62,120 nucleotides of DNA, from the NCBI GenBank assembly GCA_001802945.1, contig MHAK01000106.1:1-62120 (forward strand). Reading direction: 5' to 3'. The translations under genes were made by a program, and so were the position numbers. Under the pieces are notes generated by a model. The model was not told where the DNA came from. It saw only the letters and a program-made list of their open reading frames with translations, and ran no database searches. This stretch comes from Ignavibacteria bacterium RIFCSPLOWO2_12_FULL_56_21. GTDB lineage: Bacteria; Bacteroidota; Ignavibacteria; UBA10030. Of this stretch, positions 9,051-18,805 are shown one piece after another (within the stretch, counting starts at the first letter, position 1; every line of letters starts with the position of its first letter).

Positions 9051-9680
9051 CTACTTCGAATACAATTCGACAATTAGCTGTTCGTTGGCATTCAGGGGCA
9101 CTTCTCCCCGCTCGGGAATATTCAAGAACGTTCCCGACAGGTTTGCCTTGTCGAGACTCAACCAGGCAGAGAGCGCGCTGTCTTTCACACGTTTCATGGC
9201 GCCGTGGATGATCTCCAGCTTCCTACTCTTGTCCCGGACTTGGATGACATCGCCTGGACGGAGAAGGTATGACGGCACATCGACGATCGCATTATTCACG
9301 GTGAAGTGACGATGAAGGACAAGTTGTCGCGCTGATTTCCGCGACGGGGCAAAGCCCAGCCGATAGACGACGTTGTCCAGTCTGCGTTCCAGAAGCTTCA
9401 CGAGCGCATCACCTGTTCGGCCGGTGTGGCGCAGCGACCGTTCGAAATAATTCCGGAATTGAGCTTCCATGAGACCGTAGATGCGCCGCACCTTCTGCTT
9501 CTCTCGAAGCTGAACGCCGTATTCCGAGATCCTTTGGCGGCGATTCTGGCCGTGTTGACCCGGAGGATACGCCCGTTTGTCAACCGGACATTTTTCCGTG
9601 TAGCATTTCGTCCCCTTGAGGAACAGTTTTTGCCGTTCTCGACGGCACAACTTACAGCTGGCGTCAATATACCGTGCCAT
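9051..9680 (-). CDS. rpsD: 30S ribosomal protein S4 (zinc-binding form)
   Basis: S4 (209 aa) nucleates assembly of the 30S body by binding the 16S 5' domain. The N-terminus has four cysteines at 9, 12, 26 and 31 (C-x2-C-x13-C-x4-C), the zinc-ribbon version of S4. The S4 RNA-binding domain follows (RRLDNVVYRLGFAPSRKSAR). It lies between rpsK and rpoA. Confidence 0.97.
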   Translation of the reverse strand: MARYIDASCKLCRRERQKLFLKGTKCYTEKCPVDKRAYPPGQHGQNRRQRISEYGVQLREKQKVRRIYGLMEAQFRNYFERSLRHTGRTGDALVKLLERRLDNVVYRLGFAPSRKSARQLVLHRHFTVNNAIVDVPSYLLRPGDVIQVRDKSRKLEIIHGAMKRVKDSALSAWLSLDKANLSGTFLNIPERGEVPLNANEQLIVELYSK

Positions 9681-9701
9681 ACGTCTCCTGTGGATCCTCC
9701 G

Positions 9702-10100
9702 TTAAACGCGACGCCGCTTTGGCGGGCGGCAGCCGTTGTGCGGGACGGGTGTAATGTCCCGAATCATCGTCACTTCAAGCCCCGCAGTCTGGAGCGAGCG
9801 CACTGCCGCTTCGCGTCCGCCGCCGGGTCCTTTGATAAAGACTTCGACCTTTCGCAGGCCGAGCTCGAACGCTTCGCGCGCCGCTGCCTCACCCGCAACC
9901 TGCGCGGCGAAGGGAGTGCTTTTGCGCGAACCTTTGAACCCGTTCTTGCCCGAAGTCGACCACGCGATGACGTTCCCGTAGATATCCGTCAGCGTGATGA
10001 TCGTGTTGTTGAAGGTGGCCTTGATGAACGCCTTTCCACTGGCGTCCACATGAACCTTCTTCTTCTTTTTGGTGACCGGTGCTACGACCTGCTTTGCCAC
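9702..10100 (-). CDS. rpsK: 30S ribosomal protein S11
   Basis: S11 (132 aa) forms part of the 30S platform near the mRNA exit. Conserved blocks [29 protein letters not shown] and the C-terminal [16 protein letters not shown] are present, with a Lys-rich N-terminus. Normal length; 39 nt after rpsM and 21 nt before rpsD. Confidence 0.97.
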   Translation of the reverse strand: MAKQVVAPVTKKKKKVHVDASGKAFIKATFNNTIITLTDIYGNVIAWSTSGKNGFKGSRKSTPFAAQVAGEAAAREAFELGLRKVEVFIKGPGGGREAAVRSLQTAGLEVTMIRDITPVPHNGCRPPKRRRV

Positions 10101-10139
10101 TATGATCTCCTCGCGTTGTCGTCCGTGTGTGGGGACGAA

Positions 10140-10523
10140 TTACTTCTTCTCGATCGCCTTTTTCCTGCCCGCAACCGTCTTCCTCTTTCCTTTCCGCGTT
10201 CGAGCATTCGTACGCGTGCGTTGTCCGCGGACGGGTAGACCTTTGCGGTGCCGAAGTCCCCTGTAGCAGCCGATGTCCATGAGCCGCTTGATGTTGAGCT
10301 GGACCTCGCTTCTAAGCGCCCCTTCCACCTTAAAGTCGTTCTGGATGACCGACCGAATGGTAGACACTTCGTCGTCTGTGAGATCACCGACCCGTTTGTT
10401 CTTGTCAACTTTGGCCTTTGTTAAGATCGCCTGTGCGGTCGTCCGCCCGATCCCATAGATATAGGTCAGACCGATCTCCGCACGCTTGTTCTTAGGAAGG
10501 TCGACACCTGCTATTCTTGCCAC
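10140..10523 (-). CDS. rpsM: 30S ribosomal protein S13
   Basis: S13 (127 aa) lies in the 30S head, contacting the P-site tRNA and the B1 bridge to L5. Starts [20 protein letters not shown], with the helix-two-turn-helix segment [11 protein letters not shown] and the basic tail [14 protein letters not shown]. Follows rpmJ by 16 nt. Confidence 0.97.
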   Translation of the reverse strand: MARIAGVDLPKNKRAEIGLTYIYGIGRTTAQAILTKAKVDKNKRVGDLTDDEVSTIRSVIQNDFKVEGALRSEVQLNIKRLMDIGCYRGLRHRKGLPVRGQRTRTNARTRKGKRKTVAGRKKAIEKK

Positions 10524-10539
10524 GTACCGGCTCCTTTGC

Positions 10540-10653
10540 CTATCCTTGGCGTTGCTTGTGTTTAGGGTTCTTGCAGATCACTCGGACGACGCCTTTCCGC
10601 CGGATGATCTTGCAGTTCTCGCACAATTTCTTCACTGACGAACGTACCTTCAT
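10540..10653 (-). CDS. rpmJ: 50S ribosomal protein L36
   Basis: A 37-residue gene. The protein starts [20 protein letters not shown] and carries the zinc-binding set C11, C14, C27 and H32, so it is the zinc-type L36. It sits between infA (9 nt upstream) and rpsM (16 nt downstream), its canonical place. Confidence 0.95.
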   Translation of the reverse strand: MKVRSSVKKLCENCKIIRRKGVVRVICKNPKHKQRQG

Positions 10654-10662
10654 TGCGTTGCC

Positions 10663-10881
10663 CTATTTATAGCGATACGTGATGCGGCCCTTGGTCAGGT
10701 CGTACGGAGACATTTCTACGGTCACCCGGTCTCCGACCAGGATCTTAATGTAATGCATCCGCATCTTTCCCGAAATGTGAGCAAGGATCTCAACACTATT
10801 GTCAAGCTTCACACGAAACGTCGCATTCGGCAACGTATCCGTAATAACTCCGTCAACTTTGATCGGTCCTTGTTTTGCCAC
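10663..10881 (-). CDS. infA: Translation initiation factor IF-1
   Basis: IF-1 (72 aa) occupies the ribosomal A site during initiation. A single OB fold with the family blocks [32 protein letters not shown] and the C-terminal [12 protein letters not shown]. Exact family length. Lies between map and rpmJ. Confidence 0.97.
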   Translation of the reverse strand: MAKQGPIKVDGVITDTLPNATFRVKLDNSVEILAHISGKMRMHYIKILVGDRVTVEMSPYDLTKGRITYRYK

Positions 10882-10907
10882 GCGTTTCTGTTGTTCCGGT
10901 AGATGCG

Positions 10908-11663
10908 CTACTGTGTCAGGATCTCGGGCTTGCCGTTGATGATTGCAATCGTATGTTCAAAGTGGGCCGAAGGTCTCCCGTCCCTCGTGACCACTGTCCA
11001 GCCGTCTTCCAGGACATTCACTTGCCACCCGCCGGCATTCACCATCGGCTCGATCGCGAGCGTCATGCCCTCGGCAAGCGCTATTCCCGTCCCCGGTTTG
11101 CCGAAATTCGGAACGCTCGGCTCTTCATGCAGGTTCTTCCCGACGCCGTGGCCACAGAGGTCGCGCACCACTGAGAATCCGTGCTCTTCAACGTGCACCT
11201 GGATCGCATGGGATATGTCGTGGACGCGAGCCCCGACAACCGCCTGCGCAATCCCGAGCTTCAGCGAATCTTCCGTAACTTCCATCAGAAGCCGAAGTTC
11301 CGGAGTGATTGTTCCGACTGCGAACGTGTGCGCATGGTCCGCGTACCACCCGCCCTTTTTCACACCGACATCGATCGATACAATCGTTCCGTTTGCAAGC
11401 GCCCGACGCGCCGGGATTCCGTGGACCACTTCTTCGTCAACGGATACGCACAAGGAAGCAGGGAACGGATTGTCCCGTCGTCCGTAGCCTTTGAATGCAG
11501 GTTCAGCATCGCACGACCTGATGTAATCTTCCGCCATGCGGTCCAACTCTTCAGTCGTGACCCCCGGCCGAACATGCGGTCCCACCAGTCGAAGAACTTC
11601 CGCGGCGATGCGCCCGCTTTTCCGCATGCCGTCAATCTCGCGGGCAGTCTTCAACCGCACCAT
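10908..11663 (-). CDS. map: Type I methionine aminopeptidase
   Basis: Removes the initiator Met from nascent proteins. At 251 aa it is the short type I enzyme. The five metal ligands are visible: Asp in [20 protein letters not shown] (two Asp), His in [12 protein letters not shown], Glu in LAIEPMVN and Glu in HFEHTIAI. It directly follows secY (14 nt) without an intervening adk gene, an arrangement common in Bacteroidota and relatives. Confidence 0.97.
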   Translation of the reverse strand: MVRLKTAREIDGMRKSGRIAAEVLRLVGPHVRPGVTTEELDRMAEDYIRSCDAEPAFKGYGRRDNPFPASLCVSVDEEVVHGIPARRALANGTIVSIDVGVKKGGWYADHAHTFAVGTITPELRLLMEVTEDSLKLGIAQAVVGARVHDISHAIQVHVEEHGFSVVRDLCGHGVGKNLHEEPSVPNFGKPGTGIALAEGMTLAIEPMVNAGGWQVNVLEDGWTVVTRDGRPSAHFEHTIAIINGKPEILTQ

Positions 11664-11677
11664 GGCTTACATCCTTG

Positions 11678-13015
11678 TCAACGACGTCCCCGGAGCTTGC
11701 CGCTCTTCATGAACCCGTCGTAGTGCCGCATCAAGAGATGCGACTCCACCTGCTGCAACGTGTCGAGCGCAACTCCCACAACAATGAGAAGGCTCGTGCC
11801 TCCAAAGAACGACGCAAAATTCGGCGTAATACCCAACTTAATCAGCCCCGTCGGCAAAATGGCAATGAGCGCCAGGAAGATCGAACCGGGGAGCGTAATT
11901 TTTGTGAGAATATTGTCGACGAAATCTGCCGTATGTGAACCCGGCCGGATGCCCGGAATGAATCCACCCTGTCGCTTCATATTGTCGGCCACGTCTTTCG
12001 GATTGAAAGCGATGGCCGTATAGAAGTACGTGAAGAACACGATGATGAGACCGTAGAGCAGTGAGTACGTCCATGAGCTGTAACTGAACCATTCGTTATT
12101 CAGCATTTGCATGAACTCGTTCTCCGGAAAGAACGAGAACACGATCTGCGGAATGAACATCACTGCCTGGGCAAAGATAATGGGCATGACACCGGCGGTG
12201 TTAACGCGCAACGGAATGTATTGCGTAACTCCGCCGTAGACCTTTCGACCGACAACACGCTTTGCATACTGCACCGGGATCCGACGAGTTCCCTGCGTCA
12301 CGAGAATGACGCCCGCCACAATGACCCCCATGACGGCAAAGATGACAATCTCGACGACGAGATTCCGGCTGCCGGAAAAGACGAGTTGCCATTCGTCCAG
12401 AATCGCATGGGGAAACCGTGCAATGATCCCGATGAAGATGATGAGGGAAATACCGTTCCCGATGCCGCGTTCCGTGATCTGCTCGCCGAGCCACATCATG
12501 AAGATCGTGCCGGCCGTCAGGATGATCATCGCGCTCAGCGTGAACCAGATGCCCCGAACGTCTGCGGGAACGATCGGACCTTCTGGAGTGTCCGTTGCCA
12601 GCAGCTTCACGACCACGCCGCTTGCCTGAAGAAGCGACACCAAGACCGTGCCGTACCGCGTGTATTGCGTGATCTTCTTTCGTCCGTCCTCCCCTTCCCG
12701 CTGAAGCTTCTGGAAATAGGGAATGACCGCTCCCAGCAGCTGGATGACGATCGACGCGCTGATATACGGCATGATACCGAGCGCAAAGACCGCCGCATTG
12801 CTGAACGCTCCCCCCACAAACAGGTCATAGAGGCCGAAGAGCGTATTTTCCGACGAATTCCGAATTGTATCGGCGAGAAGGCTCGCGTCAACTCCGGGCA
12901 GCGTAATATGCGAACCGATTCGAACGACGATGAGGAGCGCCGCGGTAAACAGCAGCCGCTCACGCAACTCCTGAATCTTGAAAATGTTCGTAAAAGTTTC
13001 TGTCAGTTTGCTCAT
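11678..13015 (-). CDS. secY: Preprotein translocase subunit SecY
   Basis: The channel subunit of the Sec translocon (445 aa, ten predicted membrane segments). Conserved segments include LPGVDASLL (plug side), GIMPYISASIVIQLL, the cytoplasmic loop QGTRRIPVQYAKRV and RQGGFIPGIRPG. The start codon overlaps the rplO stop (ATGA). The partner SecE is encoded at the far upstream end of the same gene block (38008-38190). Confidence 0.98.
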   Translation of the reverse strand: MSKLTETFTNIFKIQELRERLLFTAALLIVVRIGSHITLPGVDASLLADTIRNSSENTLFGLYDLFVGGAFSNAAVFALGIMPYISASIVIQLLGAVIPYFQKLQREGEDGRKKITQYTRYGTVLVSLLQASGVVVKLLATDTPEGPIVPADVRGIWFTLSAMIILTAGTIFMMWLGEQITERGIGNGISLIIFIGIIARFPHAILDEWQLVFSGSRNLVVEIVIFAVMGVIVAGVILVTQGTRRIPVQYAKRVVGRKVYGGVTQYIPLRVNTAGVMPIIFAQAVMFIPQIVFSFFPENEFMQMLNNEWFSYSSWTYSLLYGLIIVFFTYFYTAIAFNPKDVADNMKRQGGFIPGIRPGSHTADFVDNILTKITLPGSIFLALIAILPTGLIKLGITPNFASFFGGTSLLIVVGVALDTLQQVESHLLMRHYDGFMKSGKLRGRR

Positions 13016-13503
13016 GCGGTCGCGGCAGGTGTCGCGGGAGCGAGCAATGTCACGGTGCCGCCAACCGCTTCAATCTTGGTTTGTGCCGCCTTGCTCACGG
13101 CATGCGCCGAGATTTGGATCTTCGACGTCAGAGTACCGTCGGCGAGGATCTTCACCTTCTCATCCTTCCGCTTGATCGCTCCCGCTTTGTACAGGACTTC
13201 CGGTGTGATCGTCGCACCGTCAATTTTCTTTCGTGTGATCAGGTCCTCGATCTGTCCGACATTTACGATGCGCGATTCATCACGGTCCCTGGATCGAAAT
13301 CCATGTTTTGGAACGCGGCGCGTCAGGGGCATTTGGCCGCCCTCGAACCAGATCTTGAACTTGTGGCCCGAACGTGCCTTGGCGCCCTTGTGACCCTTGG
13401 TCGCCGTGCCGCCGTGACCGGAGCCCTGGCCCCTGCCAATGCGTTTGACTTTTTTTCGTGAATCCCTTGCAGGCCGCAAATTCGAAAGAATATCGCGCGT
13501 CAT
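13012..13503 (-). CDS. rplO: 50S ribosomal protein L15
   Basis: L15 (163 aa) organises 23S rRNA late in assembly. The glycine-rich N-terminal segment (KRIGRGQGSGHGGTATKGHK) that threads into rRNA is present, and the globular C-terminal domain is of normal size. It overlaps both neighbours by 4 nt (rpmD upstream, secY downstream), so the three genes are translationally coupled. Confidence 0.97.
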   Translation of the reverse strand: MTRDILSNLRPARDSRKKVKRIGRGQGSGHGGTATKGHKGAKARSGHKFKIWFEGGQMPLTRRVPKHGFRSRDRDESRIVNVGQIEDLITRKKIDGATITPEVLYKAGAIKRKDEKVKILADGTLTSKIQISAHAVSKAAQTKIEAVGGTVTLLAPATPAATA

Positions 13504-13694
13504 GATTTCACCTCTTCCACGGTCACGAGATGACGGACCGCGTTGATCATGCCCCGTATCTGCGGCGTGTCGGTATGAACGACGGCCGAGCGGGGGCGTC
13601 CAAGGCCCAGCGCTTTGATCGTGCGCTTGGCGTTTTCGAGCTCATCGATGACGCTCTTGCGTTGGGTGATCCTGATTTTTCGTACGTCCGCCAT
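13500..13694 (-). CDS. rpmD: 50S ribosomal protein L30
   Basis: L30 (64 aa) shows the short bacterial L30 fold: RKIRITQRKSVIDELENAKR followed by TIKALGLGRPRSAVVHTDTP and a final helix. 10 nt after rpsE and 4-nt overlap with rplO. Confidence 0.96.
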   Translation of the reverse strand: MADVRKIRITQRKSVIDELENAKRTIKALGLGRPRSAVVHTDTPQIRGMINAVRHLVTVEEVKS

Positions 13695-13704
13695 ATCGCT
13701 TCGC

Positions 13705-14232
13705 TTAATTCTGCTGGAACAATTCTTGAGTGGTCATGCCGCGGCGTCCCGCGATCGTCCGTGCATCCTGCAGGCTCAAAAGAGCTTTCAAAGTAGCCTT
13801 CACCACGTTGTGGGGGTTTGCAGAGCCCATCTGTTTGGTCAACACATCCTTGACCCCGGCCGATTCGAGCACTGCCCGAACTCCCCCGCCGGCAATCAGG
13901 CCCGTTCCCGGCGACGCCGGTTTCAGAAGCACGCGGCCCGCGCGGAACTTTCCGATCACCTCGTGCGGAATCGTACCATGCACGATCGTAATCTTGTAAA
14001 CGACCTTCTTGGCGTCGTCCACACCTTTGGCGATCGCGTCTGCAACCTCATTTGCCTTGCCAAGACCGATACCGACGTGACCCTGACCGTCTCCCACAAC
14101 GACGATGGCATTGAAGCTGAAACGCCGGCCGCCCTTCACAACTTTTGCGACGCGATTGACGTGAACGAGCTTTTCTTTCAGCTCGAGTTCGCCTGCCCTG
14201 ATCTTGGCCATACGCTGAGTTCCCTGCTTCAT
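13705..14232 (-). CDS. rpsE: 30S ribosomal protein S5
   Basis: S5 (175 aa) helps decoding fidelity at the mRNA entry channel. The double-stranded RNA-binding segment ([20 protein letters not shown]) and the C-terminal block ([20 protein letters not shown]) are clear. The start overlaps the rplR stop by 4 nt. Confidence 0.97.
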   Translation of the reverse strand: MKQGTQRMAKIRAGELELKEKLVHVNRVAKVVKGGRRFSFNAIVVVGDGQGHVGIGLGKANEVADAIAKGVDDAKKVVYKITIVHGTIPHEVIGKFRAGRVLLKPASPGTGLIAGGGVRAVLESAGVKDVLTKQMGSANPHNVVKATLKALLSLQDARTIAGRRGMTTQELFQQN

Positions 14233-14597
14233 AATTTGAGTCCGCCTTCGCGCGCGCCGTCGGCGAGCGCTTTGACGCGACCGTGATACAAATATCCGTT
14301 ACGGTCGAAGACGACCGTGGTGATGTTCTTTTCAAGAGCCCGTTTGGCGGTCAAAGTGCCGAGCTTCTTATAACGCTCGGTAGGATTCTTGATGGCCAGC
14401 AGCTCTTCGCGCAGTTCCTTCGACACCGTCGACGCCTCGACGAGCGTCCGTCCGCTCATATCGTCGATGATCTGCGCATACCCGTGGCGTCCGCTGCGGA
14501 AGACCGTCAACCGGGGACGCTGGGCGGTGCCGACGATCCGCTTGCGAATGCGGACCCTTTTCTTGTCGCGTCGAGCTTTGTTGTCGTGTTTGATCAT
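14229..14597 (-). CDS. rplR: 50S ribosomal protein L18
   Basis: L18 (122 aa) binds 5S rRNA together with L5. A basic N-terminus ([17 protein letters not shown]) leads into the conserved [20 protein letters not shown] and [20 protein letters not shown] blocks. 12 nt after rplF. Confidence 0.97.
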   Translation of the reverse strand: MIKHDNKARRDKKRVRIRKRIVGTAQRPRLTVFRSGRHGYAQIIDDMSGRTLVEASTVSKELREELLAIKNPTERYKKLGTLTAKRALEKNITTVVFDRNGYLYHGRVKALADGAREGGLKL

Positions 14598-14609
14598 GTG
14601 AAGTCTCGA

Positions 14610-15158
14610 TTACTTTGCGGCGGTCGCAGCGGCCTTTCCGGCCTTGCGACGGATGTATTCGCCTTCGTACTTGATACCCTTCCCTTTGTACGGCTCGGGA
14701 GGTCTGAACGATCTGATCTTCGCGGCCGTCAATCCGACCAGCTGCTTGTCCGACCCGCTGATTGTGATGTTCGTCTGCGTCGGCGCTTCAAGCTTGATAC
14801 CTTGAGGCGGACCAAACACGATCGGGTGACTGAACCCGACCTGAAGGTTCAGCTTCTTTCCTTTGATCTCAGCCCTGTACCCGACCCCGACGATCTCGAG
14901 CTTCTTTTCATAGCCCTGCGTCACGCCGGTGACCATATTCTGAATGTTGGCGCGCCACAAGCCATGCAACGCCTTGTGGAATTTTTCCTCCGACGCCCGT
15001 TTCACATGAACTTCCTGGCCGGCCACTTCGACCGAGATTGCGGGATGAACGCGTGCCTGGAGCTCTCCCTTCGGTCCTTTGACCATGACTTCAGAGTCCT
15101 TGACCGCGACGGTCACACCCTTCGGGATAGAAATCGGTTTTCTTCCAATACGAGACAC
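14610..15158 (-). CDS. rplF: 50S ribosomal protein L6 (GTG start)
   Basis: L6 (182 aa from the chosen start) sits by the factor-binding site of the large subunit. The family N-terminus SRIGRKPISIPKGV begins at a GTG (15156-15158) with GAGGAG six nucleotides upstream. A longer ATG reading from 15245 would run into rpsH and add 29 residues not found in L6 proteins, so I reject it. The two L6 repeats and the C-terminal PPEPYKGKGIKYEGEYIRRK segment are present, with a short Ala/Lys tail. Confidence 0.96.
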   Translation of the reverse strand: MSRIGRKPISIPKGVTVAVKDSEVMVKGPKGELQARVHPAISVEVAGQEVHVKRASEEKFHKALHGLWRANIQNMVTGVTQGYEKKLEIVGVGYRAEIKGKKLNLQVGFSHPIVFGPPQGIKLEAPTQTNITISGSDKQLVGLTAAKIRSFRPPEPYKGKGIKYEGEYIRRKAGKAAATAAK

Positions 15159-15189
15159 GATATTCTCCTCTTCTTTCGGCTCGGAGTAA

Positions 15190-15585
15190 TTACCAGACGT
15201 ACGCGAGAACTTCGCCGCCGACGTTTTGCTTCTTTGCTTGGGCACCCGTCATGACCCCTTTCGAGGTCGAAACGATGGATATCCCCATGCCACCGAGCAC
15301 TCGAGGCATATCGCTCGAACGTTTGTACGATCGGATGCCGGGTTTGCTTATCCGACGAAGTCCATTGATCACGGGGCGGCCGTTCTGATACTTCAGATTG
15401 ATGCGGATCAGGCCCTGTTTCTTGTCCTCGAGCATCGTGAACGTGCCGATGAATTTCTGTTCGAACAGGATCTGGGCCACCGCCTTCTTCAAGTTCGAGG
15501 CAGGAATATCCACCCGACGATGCTTTGCCTTGCTGGCATTGCGGATGCGCGTAAGAAAATCGCCTATGGGATCTGTAGTAGCCAT
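15190..15585 (-). CDS. rpsH: 30S ribosomal protein S8
   Basis: S8 (131 aa) binds helix 21 of 16S rRNA and is the translational repressor of the spc operon in E. coli. Starts ATTDPIGDFLTRIRNASKAK; the C-terminal GMGISIVSTSKGVMTGAQAK block is intact. 27 nt after rpsN. Confidence 0.97.
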   Translation of the reverse strand: MATTDPIGDFLTRIRNASKAKHRRVDIPASNLKKAVAQILFEQKFIGTFTMLEDKKQGLIRINLKYQNGRPVINGLRRISKPGIRSYKRSSDMPRVLGGMGISIVSTSKGVMTGAQAKKQNVGGEVLAYVW

Positions 15586-15612
15586 ACTGGTTATGCGTTC
15601 CTCTGCTGGGAA

Positions 15613-15798
15613 TTACCAGGAAGCCTTGCGCACGCCGGGGATCTTCCCCTCGAGCGCAAGTCTCCGAAAACAGATGCGGCAGATGCCGAACTTTCTGTAG
15701 AAGGCACGCGGCCGGCCGCAGATTGCGCACCGGTTGTGCTTCCGAACCTTGTATTTCGGCGTTCGCTTAGACTTGACAACCATTGCCAAACGTGCCAC
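15613..15798 (-). CDS. rpsN: 30S ribosomal protein S14, zinc-binding (type Z)
   Basis: S14 (61 aa) of the short zinc form. Four Cys are arranged CAIC (24-27) and CRIC (40-43). The conserved [20 protein letters not shown] and [11 protein letters not shown] segments match the family. Located between rplE and rpsH as in the standard spc operon. Confidence 0.97.
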   Translation of the reverse strand: MARLAMVVKSKRTPKYKVRKHNRCAICGRPRAFYRKFGICRICFRRLALEGKIPGVRKASW

Positions 15799-15813
15799 TC
15801 GAAGCCCTTTCGA

Positions 15814-16470
15814 TTACGCAGCGTTGCTCTGAACGACATCCTGCCGTTTAACGAACGGCAAGCCGAGCTCTTTCAGGAGTTCGTACGCTTCGACGTCGGT
15901 CTTAGCGGTCGTCACGAGCGTGATGTCCATGCCCGTAATGCGGGTCACCTTATCGACGTCTATCTCGGGGAATATGATCTGCTCTTTCACCCCGATCGTA
16001 TAGTTTCCGTGCCCGTCGAACGACTTGTCGGACACACCCCGGAAATCTCGCACGCGAGGCAACGCGACGCTGATGAAACGATCCAGGAACTCATACATTT
16101 TCGCCCTGCGGAGCGTGACACGGCAGCCAATCGCCAGGCCTTCCCGCAACTTGAAGTTAGAGATCGCCTTCTTTGACTTGGTCACAACGACCTTTTGCCC
16201 GGTGATCGCTTCAAGCTCGCGCACCGCCGCCTCCAGGAGTTTCGGGTCCTGTGTCGCCTGTCCCACGCCGATATTGACGGCAATTTTCTCCAGACGGGGT
16301 ACCTGCATGACGCTCTTGTATTTGAACCGCTTCATCAGGGAGGAAACGACGTCCCGACGATAGCGTTCGTGCAGACGCGGAACGACGCCTTTTTCCTGGA
16401 GTCCGGCGGCCTGCTTCGGTTCTCCGCCCTTCTGTTTCTTTTCCTTCGGTGCCTTTTGCTCTTTTCCCAT
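15814..16470 (-). CDS. rplE: 50S ribosomal protein L5 with basic N-terminal extension
   Basis: L5 binds 5S rRNA and forms bridge B1b to S13. The core ([40 protein letters not shown], and the SLGDFRG-like RVRDFRGVS) is typical. At 218 aa it is longer than the usual roughly 180 because of about 30 Lys/Gln/Gly-rich residues at the N-terminus ([20 protein letters not shown]). A shorter start is possible, but this ATG lies 9 nt after the rplX stop. Confidence 0.95.
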   Translation of the reverse strand: MGKEQKAPKEKKQKGGEPKQAAGLQEKGVVPRLHERYRRDVVSSLMKRFKYKSVMQVPRLEKIAVNIGVGQATQDPKLLEAAVRELEAITGQKVVVTKSKKAISNFKLREGLAIGCRVTLRRAKMYEFLDRFISVALPRVRDFRGVSDKSFDGHGNYTIGVKEQIIFPEIDVDKVTRITGMDITLVTTAKTDVEAYELLKELGLPFVKRQDVVQSNAA

Positions 16471-16479
16471 ACCTGTACC

Positions 16480-16815
16480 TTAGAACATTTCGCCGGTTTT
16501 CCGGCTGACGCGCATCGTTTTCTTTTTGCCGCTCGACGCATCCCGGACGTGCGCATGCCCAACTCTTGTCGGTTCGCCGGATTTCGGGTCGATGACCATC
16601 ACATTCGAAGCGTGAATGGGCATCTCTTTCTGTACGATCCCCCCCTGCGGATTCTTCTGGGTCGGTCGCGAGTGTCGCTTTCGAATGTTTACGCCTTCGA
16701 TAATGACGCGGCCGTTTTCGGGGAACACTTTCAGGACCTTCCCCTGCTTCCCCTTCGAGTTGCCCGAGATCACAATAACCTGATCGTTCTTTCGAACATG
16801 TACTGTATTGGCCAT
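16480..16815 (-). CDS. rplX: 50S ribosomal protein L24
   Basis: L24 (111 aa) is an assembly initiator with an N-terminal KOW motif (VRKNDQVIVISGNSKGKQGK) followed by NIRKRHSRPTQKNPQGGI. Normal length. 3 nt from rplN and 9 nt from rplE. Confidence 0.96.
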   Translation of the reverse strand: MANTVHVRKNDQVIVISGNSKGKQGKVLKVFPENGRVIIEGVNIRKRHSRPTQKNPQGGIVQKEMPIHASNVMVIDPKSGEPTRVGHAHVRDASSGKKKTMRVSRKTGEMF

Positions 16816-16818
16816 GGC

Positions 16819-17187
16819 TCAGAGCACTTCCGGGGCGAGTGATATGATCTTCATGTATTGACGTTCGCGAAGCTCTCGGGCCACCGGTCCGAAGATGCGC
16901 GTTCCTCTCGGCTCGCCCTGGGCATTCAGCAGAACGGCGGCATTCTCGTCGAAACGAATGAATGTCCCATCCTTTCGACGGACTTCTTTGGTCGTCCGAA
17001 CGACTACGGCGCGGGAGACCTCTCCCTTTTTCACCGGTGCGCCGGGAATCGCTGCCTTGACCGCGACCACGATCAAATCGCCGAGGCTCGCATAGCGCTT
17101 GTCGTGGCCGCCGAGCACGCGGATGCAGCGGATCTTCTTCGCACCCGAATTATCCGCTACCACAAGATTGGTTTCTTCCTGGATCAT
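16819..17187 (-). CDS. rplN: 50S ribosomal protein L14
   Basis: L14 (122 aa) forms bridges B5 and B8 to the 30S subunit. Conserved segments [39 protein letters not shown] and the C-terminal [20 protein letters not shown] are intact. 23 nt after rpsQ. Confidence 0.98.
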   Translation of the reverse strand: MIQEETNLVVADNSGAKKIRCIRVLGGHDKRYASLGDLIVVAVKAAIPGAPVKKGEVSRAVVVRTTKEVRRKDGTFIRFDENAAVLLNAQGEPRGTRIFGPVARELRERQYMKIISLAPEVL

Positions 17188-17210
17188 TCGTTCACCGTGT
17201 CAGAGCTGCC

Positions 17211-17492
17211 TTACTTTGCTTTTTCGAGGATCTCGACCAAACGCCATCGCTTGCGTTTGCTCAACGGACGGGTTTCCATGATACGCACCAGGTCGCCGAT
17301 CCCGGCTTCACGTTTTTCATCGTGCGCCATCAAGGTGGTGGTCATCCGGTGATATTTCTTGTAGACCGGGTGTGCCACCTGTCGTTCAATGGCAACGACG
17401 ATGCTCTTCTGCATTCGATTGCTGATGACCTTCCCGATGCGAATCTTGCGCCGCGCTCGGGGTGCGGCCGCGGGTGTGGTGTCCGTCGTCAT
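17211..17492 (-). CDS. rpsQ: 30S ribosomal protein S17
   Basis: S17 (93 aa) has an OB fold binding 16S helix 11. Conserved [20 protein letters not shown] and [20 protein letters not shown] segments. A short Thr/Ala/Pro-rich N-terminal tail of about 12 residues precedes the core. Overlaps rpmC by 4 nt. Confidence 0.96.
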   Translation of the reverse strand: MTTDTTPAAAPRARRKIRIGKVISNRMQKSIVVAIERQVAHPVYKKYHRMTTTLMAHDEKREAGIGDLVRIMETRPLSKRKRWRLVEILEKAK

Positions 17493-17719
17493 ATCTGCTT
17501 CGTCTTCGCATTCGTGGAAGTTTCGCGTTCGCGCAAAAGGGTCTTCATCCGCGCGATCTCCTTGCGGGAGACCCCGATCGACGAGGGTTTCTCGAGCTGA
17601 CCCAGAACCTTTTGGAATCGCAGGTTTGCCAGACCTTGCTCTTCTTCTTGGATCCGCTTCATCAACTCGACATCGGACAGCTGACGCAGTTCATGTGCCT
17701 TCATCAGGACCTCGATCAT
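17489..17719 (-). CDS. rpmC: 50S ribosomal protein L29
   Basis: L29 (76 aa) is an all-helical protein at the peptide exit tunnel, near the trigger factor and SRP docking site. The pattern [20 protein letters not shown] and [16 protein letters not shown] is typical; ATG at MKAHEL (residue 6) is an alternative start. Overlaps rplP and rpsQ by 4 nt each. Confidence 0.95.
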   Translation of the reverse strand: MIEVLMKAHELRQLSDVELMKRIQEEEQGLANLRFQKVLGQLEKPSSIGVSRKEIARMKTLLRERETSTNAKTKQI

Positions 17720-18135
17720 CCTTCGTAGTCAACGCGGGATACAAACTTCGTCTTGATCCCGAGCTTGTGTGCAGCCAGTCTCATGGCTTCCGCAGCGACT
17801 TGACGCGTGACGCCGCCCAACTCAAACAACACGCGGCCGGGTTTCACGACAGCGACCCAGTACTCCGGAACGCCTTTTCCCGATCCCATGCGCGTTTCCG
17901 CAGGCTTCTTCGTAGCAGGTTTGTCCGGAAAGATCCGGATCCAGACTTTGCCTTCGCGCTTCATCATTCGTGTCAGCGCTACGCGCGACGCTTCGATTTG
18001 GCGCTGCGTAATCCATCCCGGTTCCATGGCTTTCAAACCGAAATCGCCGAAGGCGACCGATGCACCCCGCGTTGCCTTGCCGCGCCTCCGGCCTCTCTGG
18101 GCTTTGCGAAATTTGACCCGCTTTGGCATCAACAT
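17716..18135 (-). CDS. rplP: 50S ribosomal protein L16
   Basis: L16 (139 aa) lies between the A- and P-site tRNAs on the large subunit. It contains [40 protein letters not shown] and [20 protein letters not shown]. The first ATG (MLMPKR) is preferred over the second (two codons later) because AAGGAG lies 11 nt upstream of it. Confidence 0.97.
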   Translation of the reverse strand: MLMPKRVKFRKAQRGRRRGKATRGASVAFGDFGLKAMEPGWITQRQIEASRVALTRMMKREGKVWIRIFPDKPATKKPAETRMGSGKGVPEYWVAVVKPGRVLFELGGVTRQVAAEAMRLAAHKLGIKTKFVSRVDYEG

Positions 18136-18150
18136 GTCTTCACCAACTCC

Positions 18151-18795
18151 TTATACCTTTTGTTGCAGTCCGCCAAGGATCTCTCCCTTGCAGATCCACA
18201 CTTTCACGCCGATGGTTCCGTAGATCGTGTACGCCGTCGAATTCGCATAGTCGATGTCCGCACGAAGCGTTTGGAGCGGTATGCGACCGTCTTTGTATTG
18301 TTCTGACCGCGCGATCTCAGACCCACCAAGACGCCCGCCGCACATCACTTTGATCCCTTCCGCGCCCATGCGCATCGCAGCCGTGATCGCCTGTTTCATG
18401 GCACGTCGGAATGATATGCGGCCCTCGAGCTGGGACGCAATGTTGTCGGCGACCAGGTGCGAGTCGAGTTCCGGCCTTTTGATCTCGTGGATCAGGATCT
18501 TCACTTCCTTTGACGTCACTTTCTTGAGCTCTTCTTCAAGCTGGGCGATCTCTTTGCCGCTCTTTCCGATGACGATGCCCGGGCGAGAGGTGTGGATCGT
18601 GATCACGGCCCGTTTCGGGGTCCGGTCGATCTGGATCCGCGAGATCCCCGCCTTTTTCAGTCGGTTCTTGATGTAATTCCGGACAACAATGTCTTCCTGA
18701 AGCTTGCTCGCCAGGCTTCTGTCGTCATACCAGTTGGCATCCCATTCGCGGGTGATGCCCAGTCGGAAACCGTTCGGATTGGTTTTTTGGCCCAA
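18151..18795 (-). CDS. rpsC: 30S ribosomal protein S3
   Basis: S3 (214 aa) forms the mRNA entry helicase site with S4 and S5. The KH domain ([18 protein letters not shown]) and the C-terminal domain ([20 protein letters not shown], then [14 protein letters not shown]) are clear. 15 nt before rplP and 10 nt after rplV. Confidence 0.97.
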   Translation of the reverse strand: MGQKTNPNGFRLGITREWDANWYDDRSLASKLQEDIVVRNYIKNRLKKAGISRIQIDRTPKRAVITIHTSRPGIVIGKSGKEIAQLEEELKKVTSKEVKILIHEIKRPELDSHLVADNIASQLEGRISFRRAMKQAITAAMRMGAEGIKVMCGGRLGGSEIARSEQYKDGRIPLQTLRADIDYANSTAYTIYGTIGVKVWICKGEILGGLQQKV

Positions 18796-18805
18796 GAGAC
18801 CTCCC

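Noticed and set aside
12107-13393. Plus-strand open frame of 428 codons opposite secY and rplO
   Set aside because: Spans two real genes on the other strand and has no coherent protein character.
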